From an uncultured Flavihumibacter sp. (GTDB lineage: Bacteria; Bacteroidota; Bacteroidia; Chitinophagales; Chitinophagaceae): DNA of 38,465 bases. Position numbers and translations under genes: made by a program. Location of the stretch: contig CAMLRX010000037.1 of the NCBI GenBank assembly GCA_946482545.1, positions 1-38,465 on the forward strand, in the 5' to 3' direction. Each line of letters opens with the position of its first letter. The first letter of the stretch is position 1. The notes beneath the pieces were generated by a model. The model worked only from the letters and a program-made list of their open reading frames with translations, searched no databases and was not told the DNA's origin. Of the stretch, positions 35,346 through 38,465 are shown one piece after another.

Positions 35346-36470
35346 TCAGGATGCCCGGGCCAGTTCGATCATGGCCGCAAGGTGTTCGGCTGCCATGGCA
35401 TCGGTTTCCGTGTATTTGTTACCCCCGATAGACTGGAAACGGATATTACCTTCTCTATCAATAACGATCTTTGTAGGAATACCTTTAATGCCGTAAGAAG
35501 TAGCTACCGCCGATTGTTTTGTTGTGGTATCCCTGAGGTCGAAGAGCACTTTAAAATCATAGTTATTAGATTGCAGATACGACATCGCTTCCGGCACCGG
35601 ATTTTCTTCCCGGTTGAAACAATGGATGAACAGAAATACAACATCGGGATTGTTCTTATACCTGTCCTGCACTGTCTTCATGGTTGGGAAGGATGCTTTA
35701 CAGGGTGCGCACCAGGTAGCCCAGAAATCAAGCACAACGGTCTTTCCTTTCAGCGAAGCGAGTGAAACGGTATTACCCGCATCATCTTTCAAGGCCCAGG
35801 AAGGTGAAACTTTATCAATCATTTCGGATTTAACGGCCGCTCTTACATGGGTTTGCCAGGCGCTTACGGTGGAATCTTTAAACACATCAAACCCTTTTAC
35901 TGAACCCTTCAGCGCTACATACGCCTTTTTAAACAATGTATCCGTTACGTACGGCGTGGCCCTTCCCGCAATAATCATGTTTGTGATATGCGCAACGGCC
36001 TCCTCTTTGCGACCAGATCCTGTAATGGCTTCGGCATAGAGTGCCTGCATGGCAGGAGGAAAAGGGCTGGTTCCTACGATTGGTTTCAGGATAGTGTACG
36101 CTTTCTCAAAAGATTTATTGTCAATCAGCAATGCCGCATATCCCATGCAAAAGCTCTCGTAAATAGTGCGGTAATTTGTTTCGGACTTCAAAGCTGCGAG
36201 GGTATCGTAGCGCAAAGCAGCAAACTGAAGCATACTTTTCAGATGCCCTTTAGCCGCTAAACCACGCATAGCATCAACCACAGTCGTTGATTTCAAATTA
36301 AGATTACTGATGGCATACACCGAGGCAAAAGCCGCCTCTTTTTTACCTTCGGCAGCTTGCTTTAAGGCCTGATTACGCAATGCCATATCTTCTTCACTGA
36401 AATACTGGGCCCGTGCGGAACTCATTGCCCCCATGAGCAACAGTGCCGGAATCAATAATTGTTTCAACAT
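35346..36470 (-). CDS. TlpA-family thioredoxin-like protein with long N-terminal domain
   Basis: A 374-residue exported protein with a signal peptide (about 1-21). Residues about 22-210 are helical repeats without a recognised motif. Residues about 225-370 are a TlpA/AhpC-TSA thioredoxin domain with active-site C254-A-P-C257 (WATWCAPCK) and the cis-Pro loop GIKGIPTK. It should reduce or isomerise disulfides in the periplasm. The gene follows PKD-like and DUF4843 genes by 13-15 bases, an arrangement common in Bacteroidota at the tail of SusC/SusD-type loci. The strong hairpin at 35220-35256 would end the transcript. Confidence 0.92.
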   Translation of the reverse strand: MLKQLLIPALLLMGAMSSARAQYFSEEDMALRNQALKQAAEGKKEAAFASVYAISNLNLKSTTVVDAMRGLAAKGHLKSMLQFAALRYDTLAALKSETNYRTIYESFCMGYAALLIDNKSFEKAYTILKPIVGTSPFPPAMQALYAEAITGSGRKEEAVAHITNMIIAGRATPYVTDTLFKKAYVALKGSVKGFDVFKDSTVSAWQTHVRAAVKSEMIDKVSPSWALKDDAGNTVSLASLKGKTVVLDFWATWCAPCKASFPTMKTVQDRYKNNPDVVFLFIHCFNREENPVPEAMSYLQSNNYDFKVLFDLRDTTTKQSAVATSYGIKGIPTKIVIDREGNIRFQSIGGNKYTETDAMAAEHLAAMIELARAS

Positions 36471-36483
36471 GTCTTATTATTTT

Positions 36484-37992
36484 TTAGTTTGCTTTCAACC
36501 CCATATCGGCAATCTTTCCAAAACCACCGAACTTTTTCACACCTGCTGCGTTCATTTGTCCGCTTACTTCATTCACGGGAACAACATACACAAACCCTTC
36601 GCGGGTATCCGGGTTCCAGGTGGCCACGAACATGAGCTGGCTGTTGCGCGTGGTAGCCGCAGTATATCCGCTGCCAACGGCTTTGAACAACTTCATAGCT
36701 GTAATCTGTTCGTTGTTGCCAAATCCATCGAAGGCCATCGTTGCGGAATTGGTAAGCGTGGAAGTGCGGTAAATAGCCTTTTCATTGGCATAGAATGCGA
36801 CGGGTCCCCTGCTGCTGACGGCAAAAAACCTGGCATCCGCGGTTCCTGGTGATCCCGATAAATCAACCACAGCAACAGAAGGATTCCGGGGAGTAGCCTG
36901 CTGCCCGGCGAAGTTGATCGTATAAAGGTAGAGGCCCGTTCCTGAAGGATCCCTGAAGTACGCATAACGATAATTACTGAACCCATTTTGCTGAAACAGC
37001 ATCTCCTTCCCAATATTGGACAGGTCGAACAATGCCGTGCCGGCATTCGCAGGCAGAAACTCTGATACAAAAGGCCCGGATGAGGACATGATCAGAAAAC
37101 GCCTGTTCTTCTGGTCGTAAAAATTATAATCAGTATTGGTGAACGAGGCATCGTTTACTTCGTACCCCTTATTCGGTTCCACAGCAGGACCTGTAAAGAA
37201 TGGAGAAAGCAGAAAAGTACTGTAAATGCTTTTTTCATTTGCCAGAAGCCCCAGTTCTCCCTCAAAGCCATCGGGTTTAATTACATTGGGTTTGGTGAGG
37301 AACATGCCGCGGTAATCTGTCAGATAATCCAGGCTCACATAATCCATCATTGCACCACCGGTAGTGGTGATCGCGTACACCACATAAGCGCCGAAACCCT
37401 CTCCTGCAAACCACATGCGGCCAGACTGCTGGATTTTTAAAGGAAGTCCGGTCAGCTTTCTTTTGTTGATCGTTTGAAACGCGTCCAGCAATACCGTGTC
37501 TTTTGCCAAACCTGCAATTATATCTGACGTGCGTACCATTCCTATTTCGCTGCCCCCGTCTTTTTCATAAATGACCATCCAGCCATAAGGATAAGGTGAC
37601 CTTACAACTACTGAATATTGCATCAATGCTTTTACCCCGTTAACGGTATCGGTCACCTGAAGTTCCAGGTAATAATTTCCGGGCGCCTTATCGATGGTGC
37701 CTGAAAAATTCTTTTGACGACTCAGCGTATCGGCAACCATATTTCCGGTTGAAGTAAGGTAGATCCGCCAGAGGTATTTTAACCTTGAAGCATCCTCTTC
37801 GTACACTATTTTAGGTTCAATGCTCAGTGGGGTAACCGCTTTCTGGACTTCGAACGCAGTGCGCATACCCACGGTATCCACCCTGAATTGTTGCTGCTGC
37901 TTATAATTGTAGTTTCCCCTGTCTTTATAGCAGGAGGCGAGCACAAGCACCATCAATGTGCACAGCGCTCCATATTTATACCTGTTTGTCAT
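36484..37992 (-). CDS. PKD-like family lipoprotein
   Basis: A 502-residue lipoprotein with Cys21 after a hydrophobic signal (LVLASC). A PKD-like beta-sandwich region spans about 40-130 (strands around YLWRIYL and GNYYLELQVTD). It is followed by a repeated-strand region (about 135-495) that looks like a beta propeller. This matches the PKD-like family (PF16407 type) found downstream of SusC/SusD in Bacteroidota. It is probably a surface or periplasmic component for binding the substrate of the locus. Its start lies 15 bases after the DUF4843 stop. Confidence 0.85.
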   Translation of the reverse strand: MTNRYKYGALCTLMVLVLASCYKDRGNYNYKQQQQFRVDTVGMRTAFEVQKAVTPLSIEPKIVYEEDASRLKYLWRIYLTSTGNMVADTLSRQKNFSGTIDKAPGNYYLELQVTDTVNGVKALMQYSVVVRSPYPYGWMVIYEKDGGSEIGMVRTSDIIAGLAKDTVLLDAFQTINKRKLTGLPLKIQQSGRMWFAGEGFGAYVVYAITTTGGAMMDYVSLDYLTDYRGMFLTKPNVIKPDGFEGELGLLANEKSIYSTFLLSPFFTGPAVEPNKGYEVNDASFTNTDYNFYDQKNRRFLIMSSSGPFVSEFLPANAGTALFDLSNIGKEMLFQQNGFSNYRYAYFRDPSGTGLYLYTINFAGQQATPRNPSVAVVDLSGSPGTADARFFAVSSRGPVAFYANEKAIYRTSTLTNSATMAFDGFGNNEQITAMKLFKAVGSGYTAATTRNSQLMFVATWNPDTREGFVYVVPVNEVSGQMNAAGVKKFGGFGKIADMGLKAN

Positions 37993-38007
37993 GATTATTG
38001 ATTTGGG

Positions 38008-38465
38008 TTATGGAAAACTAACCAGGTTACCGTTCTCATCGCGCAGCGGATTACCCGGATGCGTATTGTTGTAATCCGCCACATATTCCTGCACGATAAA
38101 CAGTATCTGGTAAATAACAGATGGGTGAACATTGTATGTGGTATACCCTGTTTGTTCAATAATGATCTGGTACTTTTTATCACTATAAGTACCAAAGCTG
38201 GCGCTCCAGGAAGAAGGCCGGACCAGTTTGTCGTTCCAGATAATTTTCATCACCGGAGAAAACCTGCCGTTCACCGGTCCGCGTACAAAATTTTCATTTT
38301 CCCTGATGGCCAGTGTAAGCCGTGCTGTATTGGTTTTCAGCCGGGACGTGCGTTTGAGCACGAGGGGAAATGAGGTTTGAATGCTGTTGGCAGGTATGGA
38401 AAAATCAGCCGGAAGCACATATTCGGAAGGCTCCGCCGTGGTAACCGAATCGATCACGACCACCG
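38008..38465 (-). CDS. DUF4843 domain protein, C-terminal part (start outside window)
   Basis: At least 151 residues, open to the window edge. Beta-rich strands with ADFSIPANSIQTSFPLVLKR and the ending VQEYVADYNN match the DUF4843 family, usually a lipoprotein encoded between SusD and a PKD-like gene. The N-terminal signal lies outside. Its neighbours make it part of a polymer-uptake locus whose SusC and SusD should be further right. Confidence 0.8.
   Translation of the reverse strand, partial: VVVIDSVTTAEPSEYVLPADFSIPANSIQTSFPLVLKRTSRLKTNTARLTLAIRENENFVRGPVNGRFSPVMKIIWNDKLVRPSSWSASFGTYSDKKYQIIIEQTGYTTYNVHPSVIYQILFIVQEYVADYNNTHPGNPLRDENGNLVSFP

Noticed and set aside
1..38465. Search for CRISPR arrays, tRNAs, IS elements or phage genes
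   Set aside because: No regularly spaced repeats, cloverleaf sequences, transposase or integrase motifs were seen by eye.

Overview
The window is a chromosomal piece of a Bacteroidota bacterium, most likely from the Chitinophagaceae or a near relative. The evidence is the gene content: a TonB-dependent receptor with a PepSY protein, a GLPGLI protein with a carboxypeptidase-regulatory/TonB-type outer-membrane protein, a DUF4843 / PKD-like lipoprotein / TlpA block of the kind that trails SusC-SusD pairs, and a Pycsar-effector-type membrane protein. Several promoters also fit the Bacteroidota form TTTR-N18-TAnnTTTR. No rRNA, tRNA, CRISPR array, transposase or phage gene was seen. Most genes are intact.

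Left (1-5155): the end of a TonB-dependent receptor runs into a PepSY four-helix membrane protein (iron uptake). A 0.4 kb gene-free stretch of repeats follows, then an AlkC-type DNA glycosylase with an Ig-like tail, whose stop codon abuts the stop of a convergent PAP2 phosphatase.

Middle-left (4307-15282, minus strand): five tightly packed genes read as one operon. They are an HD-phosphohydrolase/Pycsar-effector membrane protein, polyphosphate kinase 1 fused in frame to an SdiA-regulated-type lipoprotein, a 1198-residue protein joining an ACP5-like phosphatase, a possible kinase-like domain and an Omp85-type barrel, a GAF-domain protein, and a PAP2 phosphatase. This phosphate/polyphosphate-themed operon is the most interesting part of the window.

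Middle (15500-21300): a four-PAS histidine kinase with a secreted cyclophilin, then a UxaA-type altronate dehydratase divergent from an AraC regulator, with a perfect 17-base palindrome between them.

21300-25163 is visibly poorer in G+C than its flanks. It holds a frame-disrupted small Cys-rich secreted protein, a GLPGLI protein and a large TonB-type outer-membrane protein.

Right (25276-38465): a small membrane protein; a TesA-like lipoprotein esterase divergent from a YbbA/YbbP-like ABC pair; an M61 and an S9/DPP-IV peptidase in tandem; a TetR regulator and a nitroreductase that share an operator-like motif; a second copy of the intergenic repeat; and the minus-strand TlpA / PKD-like / DUF4843 tail of a polymer-uptake locus that continues beyond the window.
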